From Burkholderiales bacterium (GTDB lineage: Bacteria; Pseudomonadota; Gammaproteobacteria; Burkholderiales; SG8-41), in NCBI GenBank assembly GCA_005800795.1, contig SYEN01000544.1:1-8974 (forward strand): a DNA stretch of 8,974 nucleotides, in the 5' to 3' direction. Below the pieces are notes generated by a model. It was not told where the DNA came from. It did not search any database and saw only the letters and a program-made list of their open reading frames with translations. Both the position numbers and the translations under genes were made by a program. Numbering within the stretch: position 1 is the first letter of the stretch; every line of letters starts with the position of its first letter. Shown in pieces: positions 1-5,923 of the stretch.

Positions 1-63
1 GACGCCGATGATCTGATCGCCGACGTGACACAGGCTTTTGAGCGGTTGGCAAAGGCGGCGTAG
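1..63 (+). CDS. C-terminal end of an upstream gene, possibly a Cys/Met-metabolism PLP enzyme (MetZ-like)
   Basis: Frame 1 is open from the first base to a TAG at 61-63 and encodes only the last 20 residues, DADDLIADVTQAFERLAKAA. The pattern of acidic residues followed by DLIADVTQAF resembles the C-terminal helix of the Cys/Met-metabolism PLP enzymes (O-succinylhomoserine sulfhydrylase, cystathionine gamma-synthase), which often end in a 'GLED..DLIADL.QAL' segment. That is recalled similarity over a very short stretch, so the family is a guess. That a coding sequence ends here is more certain. The start and the catalytic part lie outside the window. Confidence 0.45.
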   Translation, partial: DADDLIADVTQAFERLAKAA

Positions 64-103
64 GGCAACAGACGTTCGCGTATGACTGCCTGCAGTGCTG
101 TTG

Positions 104-144
104 CACCGCAGTGCGTATGCGTTCGCGGTGTGCACATCGTTTTT
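104..144 (+). terminator. Weak candidate terminator for the upstream gene
   Basis: CACCGC (104-109) can pair with GCGGTG (125-130) around a 15-base loop, and a run of five T lies at 140-144. The T run starts nine bases after the stem, which is far for an intrinsic terminator. The spacer (64-158) is also full of short repeats that allow other folds, such as GCAGTGC (92-98) with GCACCGC (103-109). Treat it as a possibility only. No convincing promoter was seen in this spacer. Confidence 0.2.
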
Positions 145-158
145 CATAAGGTAATTCC

Positions 159-1496
159 ATGGACATGCTGATTGTCATTTCGCTCATTCTTCTGAATGGG
201 CTGTTCGCCATGTCGGAGGTGGCGTTGCTCACGGCGCGCCGGTCGCGGCTGGAATCGATGGCGAACGACGGCGATGCACTGGCGGCGGCGGCGATTGAAC
301 TGAGCGCAGATCCAACGCGATTTTTGTCGACCATACAGATCGGCATTACGTCCATAGGGTTGCTCAACGGCATTTTCGGCGAGGCGGTGTTTGCAGCGCC
401 GCTGTCGGCCTGGTTGCAGACGCAAGGACTGGAGCCGCAGATCAGCAAAATTGCCGCAACCATGGTAATCGTCGTGTCGATTACGTATGCTTCCATCGTG
501 GTCGGCGAGCTGGTGCCCAAGCGGCTGGGCCAGCATAACGCCGAGGCCATCGCACGCCTGGTCGCCTGGCCCATGCGCCTGCTGGCGATGATTTCAGCGC
601 CATTCGTGCATCTGCTGGCAGCTTCAACCAATGGCATACTCAAGCCATTGCTTCGCCTGTTGCGTATTCAGACGCAGGAAAACGGGTCGCAAGCGTTGTC
701 GGCGGAAGAGCTTCGTACTATTGTGCTCGAATCCTCCAACATTCTGCCGAAAAAGCACGGCGCGATTTTGTTGAATCTGTTCGAACTCGAAGACATCACG
801 GTGGACGACGTGATGGTGCCGCGCAGCCAGATCGAAACCATCAATCTGGCGGCGCCGCTGGAGGAAATCACCCATCAACTCACCACGTCGCACCACCGGC
901 GCGTGATTGCCTACACCAGCCAAACTGACGATATTGCGGGTACCATCCGCATACGCCATGCCTTGAATCTGCTTCATCGCGATGAACTCTCCGTGGAATC
1001 GCTACGCAAGCTGGTGCGCCCGCCGGTTTTCGTACTCTCGGGCACGCCGCTGTTCACCCAGTTGCAGACCTTTCAGGAAAGCCAGGGGCGGCTGGGGTTG
1101 ATCGTGGATGAGTATGGAGAGCTGCAGGGGCTGGTGACGCTGGAAGACATACTCGAGGAAATCATTGGCGAATTCACCACAAATTCGCCGATGCGCGCGG
1201 GCGGCTACACGAAGCAGGCGGATGGCAGCTATTTGATCGAAGGCAGCACCTTGCTTCGTGACTTAAACCGTAAACTGGGATTTGCTTTCCCGCTGGACGG
1301 CCCCAAGACGCTCAATGGATTGCTGCTGGAGCATTTTCGGGACATTCCAGAGCCCAACACCAGCGTTAAAATCACCGGGGTTCCGCTGGAGATCGTGCAA
1401 ACGCAGGGGCGCGTGGTTAAGGTGGTTAGGGTGTTGCCGGCGGTTCCACTTTCAGCGCAACAACCAGTGATCGAGCCGGCTGATCAGGCCAAATAG
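159..1496 (+). CDS. CNNM/CorC (HlyC/CorC, UPF0053) family membrane protein with CBS pair
   Basis: This 445-residue protein has the full architecture of the bacterial CNNM/CorC family, whose studied members are linked to Mg2+ (and Co2+) efflux or homeostasis at the inner membrane. An N-terminal DUF21 transmembrane domain spans about residues 1-170, with hydrophobic segments near 3-19, 59-82, 98-117 and 136-155. It includes the family's SE pair (S19, E20) and GELVPKRLG (116-124). A CBS pair follows (about 215-340), with MVPRS at 219-223 and the second CBS marked by DEYGELQGLVTLEDILEEI (317-335). A CorC/HlyC transporter-associated domain closes the protein (about 350-428). The ATG at 159 is preceded by TAAGG at 147-151, seven bases away, and the hydrophobic segment begins at once, supporting this start. 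Older 'hemolysin' labels for this family are not supported by anything seen here. The transported ion cannot be read from sequence. It is followed at 123 bases by pilC, with no obvious functional link. Confidence 0.88.
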   Translation: MDMLIVISLILLNGLFAMSEVALLTARRSRLESMANDGDALAAAAIELSADPTRFLSTIQIGITSIGLLNGIFGEAVFAAPLSAWLQTQGLEPQISKIAATMVIVVSITYASIVVGELVPKRLGQHNAEAIARLVAWPMRLLAMISAPFVHLLAASTNGILKPLLRLLRIQTQENGSQALSAEELRTIVLESSNILPKKHGAILLNLFELEDITVDDVMVPRSQIETINLAAPLEEITHQLTTSHHRRVIAYTSQTDDIAGTIRIRHALNLLHRDELSVESLRKLVRPPVFVLSGTPLFTQLQTFQESQGRLGLIVDEYGELQGLVTLEDILEEIIGEFTTNSPMRAGGYTKQADGSYLIEGSTLLRDLNRKLGFAFPLDGPKTLNGLLLEHFRDIPEPNTSVKITGVPLEIVQTQGRVVKVVRVLPAVPLSAQQPVIEPADQAK

Positions 1497-1575
1497 CCTT
1501 TACAATGAGCCACAATCGATGCATTATTAAGAAGTTGCGCTAACTCATTGGTTAGATTGAGCATTTTAAAATCAC

Positions 1576-1597
1576 CCCAGCTGATTTGACAGCTTGG
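1576..1597 (+). promoter_or_regulatory. Hairpin in the pilC leader
   Basis: CCCAGCTG (1576-1583) pairs with CAGCTTGG (1590-1597) at seven of eight positions around the loop ATTTGA. The right arm runs into GGAGG (1596-1600), a strong Shine-Dalgarno-like sequence that lies about 19 bases before the pilC ATG and so is too distant to be its main ribosome site. AAGGGG (1608-1613) is better placed. A TTGACA (1587-1592) is embedded, but no matching -10 box follows. A second small palindrome, CTAAC/GTTAG, lies upstream at 1540-1555. A role as operator or leader fold is inference. Confidence 0.25.
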
Positions 1598-1619
1598 AGG
1601 CGAGTGTAAGGGGAAATCC

Positions 1620-2849
1620 ATGGCAACTGCTGCGGTAGCCAGAAAAGGCCAAGTCACCCAAGAAGCCACCTACCTGTGGACCGGTAAGGACAAGGCAGGG
1701 AAAACCGTGCGTGGCGAAGTTCGCGCCAACGGCGAAGCGCAGGTCAGCGCCACGCTACGCCGCCAAGGTATTAAGATTGATTCGGTCAAGAAGCAGCGGT
1801 TGAAATCCGGTGGCAAGGCTTCCGACAAGGACATCACGCTGTTTACCCGGCAGTTGGCAACCATGCTCAAATCAGGCGTGCCACTGCTTCAGGCGTTCGA
1901 TATTGTTGGCAAAGGCCATGAAAACCCTGCGGTTGCACGCTTGGTGCAGGATCTGAAAACCGAGGTGGAGACTGGCTCCAGTCTAAAACAGGCGTTTGAG
2001 AAGCATCCGCTGTATTTTGATGCACTATTCTGTAATCTGGTGGGCGCGGGAGAACAGGCGGGTATTCTGGAAAGTTTGCTCGATCGATTGGCCACGTATA
2101 AAGAAAAAATCATGGCCATCAAGAGCAAAATCAAGGCAGCACTCTTTTACCCTGTATCGATTATTGTGGTGGCGTTCGTGATTACGGCGGTCATCATGAT
2201 TTTTGTGATTCCTGCGTTTAAGCAGGTCTTTTCGACATTTGGCGCGGATCTGCCCGCGCCAACGGTTGTGGTGATGACCATCTCGGAATACTTTGTCAAA
2301 TACTGGTTCGTGATTTTCGGCGGCATCGGGGCGGGCGGTTACGCTTTCTTTTATACGTGGAAGCGATCCGTGAAAATGCAGATACTCATGGATCGGTTGA
2401 TGCTGCGCATGCCGATATTCGGCTCGCTAATCCGCAAGTCCGCCGTGGCCCGGTGGACGCGCACACTTTCTACCATGTTTGCAGCCGGCGTACCGCTGGT
2501 CGAGGCGCTGGATTCAGTCGCGGGTGCCTCGGGCAATTACGAGTACTTTGCCGCCACCAAGAAAATTCAGAGCGAAGTGGCTACCGGTGCCAGTCTGACC
2601 GGCTCAATGCAAAATTCCGGTGTGTTTACCAACATGGTGGTGATGATGGTATCCATCGGGGAGGAATCGGGGTCGTTAGATTCGATGCTGAGCAAGGTCG
2701 CTGACTTTTACGAGGCGGAGGTCGATGACGCGGTGGCGGCGTTGTCGAGCTTGATGGAGCCGCTCATCATGGTTGTTCTAGGCACCCTGATCGGCGGCAT
2801 GGTGATCGCAATGTATTTGCCGATATTCAAGATGGGTTCCGTGGTCTGA
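1620..2849 (+). CDS. pilC: Type IV pilus inner-membrane platform protein PilC
   Basis: At 409 residues this matches the usual length of PilC, the GspF-family polytopic protein that sits under the type IV pilus and couples the cytoplasmic assembly and retraction ATPases to pilin movement. Two homologous cytoplasmic GspF domains are visible, about 72-195 and 275-397. Each carries the repeat signature: GVPLLQAFD (86-94) with GEQAGILESLL (144-154), and GVPLVEALD (290-298) with GEESGSLDSML (347-357). Membrane segments are near 178-200, 228-246 and 380-402. The N-terminal segment with YLWTGKDKAGK (18-28) is typical of PilC rather than of type II secretion GspF. The ATG at 1620 has AAGGGG five to seven bases upstream. 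pilD follows 84 bases downstream, but pilB, the extension ATPase gene that frequently precedes pilC, is not present. No frameshift or missing motif was noticed. Confidence 0.95.
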   Translation: MATAAVARKGQVTQEATYLWTGKDKAGKTVRGEVRANGEAQVSATLRRQGIKIDSVKKQRLKSGGKASDKDITLFTRQLATMLKSGVPLLQAFDIVGKGHENPAVARLVQDLKTEVETGSSLKQAFEKHPLYFDALFCNLVGAGEQAGILESLLDRLATYKEKIMAIKSKIKAALFYPVSIIVVAFVITAVIMIFVIPAFKQVFSTFGADLPAPTVVVMTISEYFVKYWFVIFGGIGAGGYAFFYTWKRSVKMQILMDRLMLRMPIFGSLIRKSAVARWTRTLSTMFAAGVPLVEALDSVAGASGNYEYFAATKKIQSEVATGASLTGSMQNSGVFTNMVVMMVSIGEESGSLDSMLSKVADFYEAEVDDAVAALSSLMEPLIMVVLGTLIGGMVIAMYLPIFKMGSVV

Positions 2850-2854
2850 CGCGA

Positions 2855-2893
2855 CCGTGCAGGCGCGCCAGCCGAATGGCGCCGCACGGCGCC
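2855..2893 (+). promoter_or_regulatory. Two mutually exclusive GC-rich hairpins between pilC and pilD
   Basis: CCGTGC (2855-2860) plus GGCGC (2862-2866) can pair with GCGCC (2879-2883) plus GCACGG (2884-2889). This gives an 11-pair stem with one bulged A (2861) and a 12-base loop. The overlapping GGCGCC (2878-2883) can instead pair with GGCGCC (2888-2893) around a GCAC loop. The two folds share bases, so only one can form at a time. No T run follows, so this is not a standard intrinsic terminator. It could set mRNA stability or translation between pilC and pilD. That role is inference. Confidence 0.45.
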
Positions 2894-2933
2894 CTAAGCC
2901 AGAAGGCATGGACTGTGTGAAAGCGCAGATCCG

Positions 2934-3791
2934 GTGAGCCAGCTTGCTGATGCGTCAGTAGCCATATTGGCGGCTGTATTGCTGGGGCTGGCCATCGGTA
3001 GTTTCCTCAACGTAGTCATTCATCGTTTGCCGAAAATGATGGAGCGGCAGTGGCGTGCCGAATGCGCCGAGTTGAATGCTGGACAGATTACGGAGGGCGT
3101 GGCGGAGGAGCGCTACAACCTCTTCGTGCCGCGCTCGCGCTGTCCCGGTTGCGCGCAGCCGATTACCGCGCTGCAGAACATTCCCGTAGTCAGCTACGTG
3201 ATGCTGGGCGGGAAATGTGCAAACTGCAAAGCACGCATCTCTCCGCGTTACCCCTTTGTGGAAGTGATTGCCGGCGCGCTGGCAGGTTATGCGGCATGGC
3301 GGTTTGGCGCAACGCCAGCGGGCGTGGGGGCAATGGTTTTCGTGTTTGCGATGATTGCGCTTACATTCATCGATCTCGATACGTTTTATTTGCCCGATGA
3401 CATCACGTTGCCACTGCTGTGGGCCGGATTGTTGTTCAACGTTACAGGCACATTCGTGGATTTGCCATCGGCCGTCATCGGGGCGGCCTGCGGCTACCTG
3501 GCGCTGTGGTCGGTGTTTTGGCTGTTCAAGCTGGTCACAGGCAAGGAGGGCATGGGTTACGGCGATTTCAAATTGCTGGCTGCCATAGGGGCGTGGCTGG
3601 GATGGCAGGTGCTGCCGCTGGTGATCTTGCTGTCCGCCAGCGTCGGTGCGGTGATCGGCATCGGTCTGATGATTCTTGCGCGGCATGGCCGCGAAACGCC
3701 CATCCCGTTCGGGCCGTATTTGGCTATTGCTGGTGTGATCGCATTGTTTCACGGGGCGGCCATTAACCGCAGTTACCTGAGTTTCCTCTAG
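2934..3791 (+). CDS. pilD: Prepilin peptidase / N-methyltransferase PilD
   Basis: PilD is the membrane-embedded aspartic protease that removes the leader of type IV prepilins and related pseudopilins and N-methylates the new first residue. The 285-residue protein has the full set of marks: an N-terminal membrane segment with GSFLNVVIHRLP (22-33); the zinc-binding cysteine quartet of the methyltransferase-associated loop, RCPGC (C70, C73) and KCANC (C95, C98); and the two catalytic aspartates, D147 in FIDLD and D211 in GMGYGDFK. Several hydrophobic helices fill residues 110-285. Spacing and numbering closely match the Pseudomonas enzyme as recalled (D149, D213). The start is a GTG at 2934. The frame is closed by TAA at 2895-2897, and the only upstream alternative is a non-standard CTG at 2913. 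The ribosome site is weak. coaE, commonly found just after pilD in relatives, is absent. Confidence 0.95.
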   Translation: MSQLADASVAILAAVLLGLAIGSFLNVVIHRLPKMMERQWRAECAELNAGQITEGVAEERYNLFVPRSRCPGCAQPITALQNIPVVSYVMLGGKCANCKARISPRYPFVEVIAGALAGYAAWRFGATPAGVGAMVFVFAMIALTFIDLDTFYLPDDITLPLLWAGLLFNVTGTFVDLPSAVIGAACGYLALWSVFWLFKLVTGKEGMGYGDFKLLAAIGAWLGWQVLPLVILLSASVGAVIGIGLMILARHGRETPIPFGPYLAIAGVIALFHGAAINRSYLSFL

Positions 3792-3807
3792 GCGTGCCCC
3801 ATCGCGC

Positions 3808-3878
3808 GGGCCAGGCCAGCGTTCTGGCCAAGCCGGGCTGGGAATGGGTTCAAGCCCTTTATGGCCCTTTATTTTTTT
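3808..3878 (+). terminator. Candidate terminator with branched RNA fold after pilD
   Basis: The pilD-zapD spacer holds a perfect hairpin GGCCAG/CTGGCC (3814-3819 with 3824-3829, loop CGTT). A second stem is GGGCT/AGCCC (3835-3839 with 3853-3857). A possible closing stem, GGGCC/GGCCC (3808-3812 with 3863-3867), encloses both. TTTATTTTTTT follows immediately (3868-3878). A GC-rich stem directly followed by a T run fits intrinsic termination of the pilC-pilD transcript. The three-stem branched shape is unusual and was paired by eye. An 8-base direct repeat CCCTTTAT (3855-3862 and 3865-3872) overlaps it. Confidence 0.5.
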
Positions 3879-3927
3879 CGATTTTTGGTGAATACTTGCC
3901 CGCATCCTCAACTGCCTCGGGCGCTTT

Positions 3928-4683
3928 GTGATCAGCTACGAGTATCCGCTTAGCGAGCGCGTGCGCACCCTCCTGCGGTTCGAGGATTTGTACGAGCGTG
4001 TCGAGTATTTTCTGGCTAAATCCGATGCGCTGGAACATCACTCCGCATTGGTTTCCATCTTCGAGATTCTTGAAGTCGCCAGCCGCGCTGATCTGAAGTC
4101 TGATCTGCTGCAGGAACTCGAACGTCAGAAACACGTTCTGGAATCGTTGCGTGAAAATCCGGACATCTCAGAGGCGGCGCTTGACGACATTTTGTGGAAA
4201 ATTAATCAGGCGGCGTCCAAGCTTTTTCAGGCCTCAGGCAAAGCCGGGCAGGAATTGCGCGAAAACGAATGGCTGATGGGCATCAAGCAGCGTACTGGCA
4301 TTCCCGGCGGCGTGTGCGAATTCGATCTGCCTTCGTATCACTTCTGGTTGCAGCAAAATAGCGATCAGCGCCGCCATGATCTGAATCAGTGGCTGTCGCC
4401 GTTCGTACCCATCCGCGAGGCCATAGTGATCGTGTTACGTCTGCTGCGTGAAAGCGGCAAGAGCACCACGCTGGTGGCGCATCAGGGCATGTACCAGCAG
4501 ATGATGGCTGGACGCGTGACGCAGATGTTGCGCATCCTTTTATCGCGCAATTACCAGTGTGTGCCGGAAATCAGCGCCAACAAATACGCGCTCAATATCC
4601 GTTTTACCACCAATGAAGGCGGGCAGCGTCCGAAAACGGCGGAAACCGATGTCGAGTTTGATCTGACTTTTTGTAACTTGTAA
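3928..4683 (+). CDS. zapD: Cell division protein ZapD (FtsZ-associated)
   Basis: ZapD (formerly DUF1342/YacF) is a cytoplasmic FtsZ-binding protein that bundles FtsZ filaments and helps stabilise the division ring. The 251-residue length is as expected. The N-terminus YEYPLSERVRTLLRFEDL (4-21) is the family hallmark (E. coli: 'FEHPLNEKMRTWLR'). The helical region continues to about 110, followed by the conserved GIPGGVCEFDLPSYHFWL (124-141) and a C-terminal beta-rich domain ending FDLTFCNL. The start is a GTG at 3928. A TGA at 3889-3891 closes the frame upstream and no other standard start lies between, so GTG is effectively forced, although no good ribosome site is visible. It sits 28 bases before yacG and probably shares its transcript. 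The preceding T run suggests it is separated from pilD transcription. No clear promoter was identified. Confidence 0.93.
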   Translation: MISYEYPLSERVRTLLRFEDLYERVEYFLAKSDALEHHSALVSIFEILEVASRADLKSDLLQELERQKHVLESLRENPDISEAALDDILWKINQAASKLFQASGKAGQELRENEWLMGIKQRTGIPGGVCEFDLPSYHFWLQQNSDQRRHDLNQWLSPFVPIREAIVIVLRLLRESGKSTTLVAHQGMYQQMMAGRVTQMLRILLSRNYQCVPEISANKYALNIRFTTNEGGQRPKTAETDVEFDLTFCNL

Positions 4684-4684
4684 C
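4671..4684 (+). repeat. Tandem TTGTAAC heptamer across the zapD stop codon
   Basis: TTGTAAC occurs twice in direct succession (4671-4677 and 4678-4684). The first copy and the start of the second encode the last zapD residues and the stop (TAA 4681-4683). A looser copy, TTTGTAGC, follows at 4691-4698. It is short and may be chance or replication slippage at the gene end. Confidence 0.4.
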
Positions 4685-4711
4685 TTTTAGTTTGTAGCCT
4701 TTATTCGCATC

Positions 4712-4933
4712 ATGGCCGAACGCCTGGTCAATTGTCCGCGCTGCGGCGCCAAGGTCGCATGGAGCACCGGGAACCCGTGGCGGCCGTTCTGTTCCGAACA
4801 CTGCAAGACCATGGATCTGGGCGCGTGGGCCAGCGAGTCCTATCGTATTCCGGTGGTAGAATACGATGATATCGACGAACAGGATTTGCTTAATCTGCCG
4901 GCAGGCGATGAAGGCAAGCCGTCGCTAAACTAA
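4712..4933 (+). CDS. yacG: DNA gyrase inhibitor YacG (small zinc-finger protein)
   Basis: YacG is a small zinc-binding protein that, in E. coli, binds GyrB and inhibits gyrase activity. This 73-residue copy has the defining four-cysteine finger: CPRC (C8, C11) and CSEHC (C27, C31), with the conserved W17, PFC (25-27) and the DLGAWASESYRIP segment (35-47) that follows the finger in this family. The acidic tail, rich in D and E (50-67), is also typical. The ATG at 4712 places the first CxxC at the usual distance from the N-terminus. No obvious Shine-Dalgarno precedes it, so translation may be coupled to zapD, 28 bases upstream. The gene ends 11 bases before the stop codon of the opposing Nudix gene. 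Confidence 0.95.
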   Translation: MAERLVNCPRCGAKVAWSTGNPWRPFCSEHCKTMDLGAWASESYRIPVVEYDDIDEQDLLNLPAGDEGKPSLN

Positions 4934-4946
4934 CGCCACGGGCTTT
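4916..4946. terminator. Candidate bidirectional terminator at the convergent junction
   Basis: AAGCCGTCGC (4916-4925) pairs with GCCACGGGCTT (4935-4945). This forms nine base pairs with a C-C mismatch (4923/4937) and one bulged G (4940), around a nine-base loop. It spans the end of yacG and reaches the stop codon of the - strand Nudix gene, so it could act on both transcripts. The T runs on either side are very short (CTTT on +, CTT on -), so termination strength is doubtful. Confidence 0.3.
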
Positions 4947-5901
4947 ACAACCACGCGCCGCGCAGCATCGCGATGCCGTGAGCACCGTGCCGCCGTGCAT
5001 GGACGCAATCCGCGGGTTGCATGCCGCCGATCGCGTATATCGGCATGGTGGTGTCGGTTACGCATCGCGCGAAACCGTCCCAGCCCAGCACCGCCGCGCC
5101 GGGATGCGTGGGCGTTGTCGCGACGGGCCCTGCCACCGCGAAGTCCGCGCCGAGCCGCGTTGCGGCTGACAGTTCTTCTGGGCTATGGCACGAAGCCGCC
5201 ACCCATTCGCACGCCGGGCGCGCGTGAAGTGTATGCAACTGCGCGGAAGTCAGATGCACGCCATCCGCACCTGTGGCATTTGCAAGATCCGCGTCGCCGT
5301 TGATCAATACGCGGGCTCCGTGTTGGTGGGCGCATTCGACTACCTGCGCAGTGAAACGGCGTAACGCATGGGCGGTCATGGTCTTTTCACGCACCTGAAC
5401 AAGCTTCAGGCCATTATCGAGCGCCATCTTGAGCTTGTGTTGGAACGCGTCAACTCCCATCGCCATCGCCTGTGTGATGCCGTAGTGATCAGGCAATGCC
5501 AGTGCGCGCAGTATCGGGCCGTTCGCCGGCAACATCGGCGATGCATCCGGCGCAGTGGCGGTTTGCCAGGCAAAGCGCTGGCCCTCGCGCCCGTGCACCT
5601 CACCACGCCAGCGGTAAATGCGAAAAAACCGCAGGCGTACCGCAGCGTGCGGATATTCAAAATCACGGGTAAGCCATGGATACACATCTTCGGCATCCAC
5701 CTGGATGCCCAGTTCTTCGTGCAGCTCGCGGCACATCGCGTGTGTGGCCGATTCGCCGGGTTCAACTTTGCCGCCCGGAAACTCCCAGTAGCCTTCAAAC
5801 GCCTTGCCTGAGGGACGTTGTGCCAGCAAGAAGCTGCGGCCCGTATCGCGGATCAATACTGCCGCAGCAACTTCGATACGGCGTTGAGATTCAGATGCCA
5901 T
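4945..5901 (-). CDS. Nudix hydrolase (MutT-like) fused to a ThiE/TenI-like domain
   Basis: With the start at 5901 the protein has 318 residues. Residues 1-135 form a Nudix hydrolase: the box G44-x5-E50-x7-R58-E59-L-x-E62-E63-x-G65-I66 is complete, and WEFPGGK (39-45) precedes it as in MutT, which hydrolyses 8-oxo-dGTP. Residues 139-318 form a TIM-barrel domain like thiamine-phosphate synthase, with LVQVREK (167-173), GADGVHLTS (211-219), GPVATTPTHPG (258-268) and YAIGGM (289-294). Several phosphate- and metal-binding residues of true ThiE are changed (see findings), so thiamine synthesis should not be assumed. This fusion beside argJ and secA is known in proteobacteria; the second domain's role is unclear. 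A longer reading from 5997 would overlap the ATPase gene and adds a low-complexity segment unlike a Nudix N-terminus. ATG 5901 leaves a 22-base gap and begins just before the first Nudix strand. It is last in the secA-argJ-ATPase run. Confidence 0.88.
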   Translation of the reverse strand: MASESQRRIEVAAAVLIRDTGRSFLLAQRPSGKAFEGYWEFPGGKVEPGESATHAMCRELHEELGIQVDAEDVYPWLTRDFEYPHAAVRLRFFRIYRWRGEVHGREGQRFAWQTATAPDASPMLPANGPILRALALPDHYGITQAMAMGVDAFQHKLKMALDNGLKLVQVREKTMTAHALRRFTAQVVECAHQHGARVLINGDADLANATGADGVHLTSAQLHTLHARPACEWVAASCHSPEELSAATRLGADFAVAGPVATTPTHPGAAVLGWDGFARCVTDTTMPIYAIGGMQPADCVHARRHGAHGIAMLRGAWL

Positions 5902-5923
5902 GCGCAGGGCTGGGGTTGCTGGG

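Noticed and set aside
1486..1500. AGGC/GCCT mini-hairpin at the end of the CNNM/CorC gene as a terminator
   Set aside because: Only four base pairs and no T run, too weak to call.
1587..1620. TTGACA ahead of pilC as a -35 promoter box
   Set aside because: No plausible -10 hexamer lies 16-18 bases downstream, and the transcript start would fall on or after the pilC start codon.
2955..3911. 318-codon open frame on the - strand across pilD
   Set aside because: It lies opposite pilD, whose catalytic motifs are complete. The product is rich in R, H and Q with no recognisable domain, as expected of a GC-rich antisense shadow.
5368..5811. 147-codon + strand frame opposite the Nudix fusion
   Set aside because: It overlaps a complete Nudix box on the other strand and encodes no recognisable domain.
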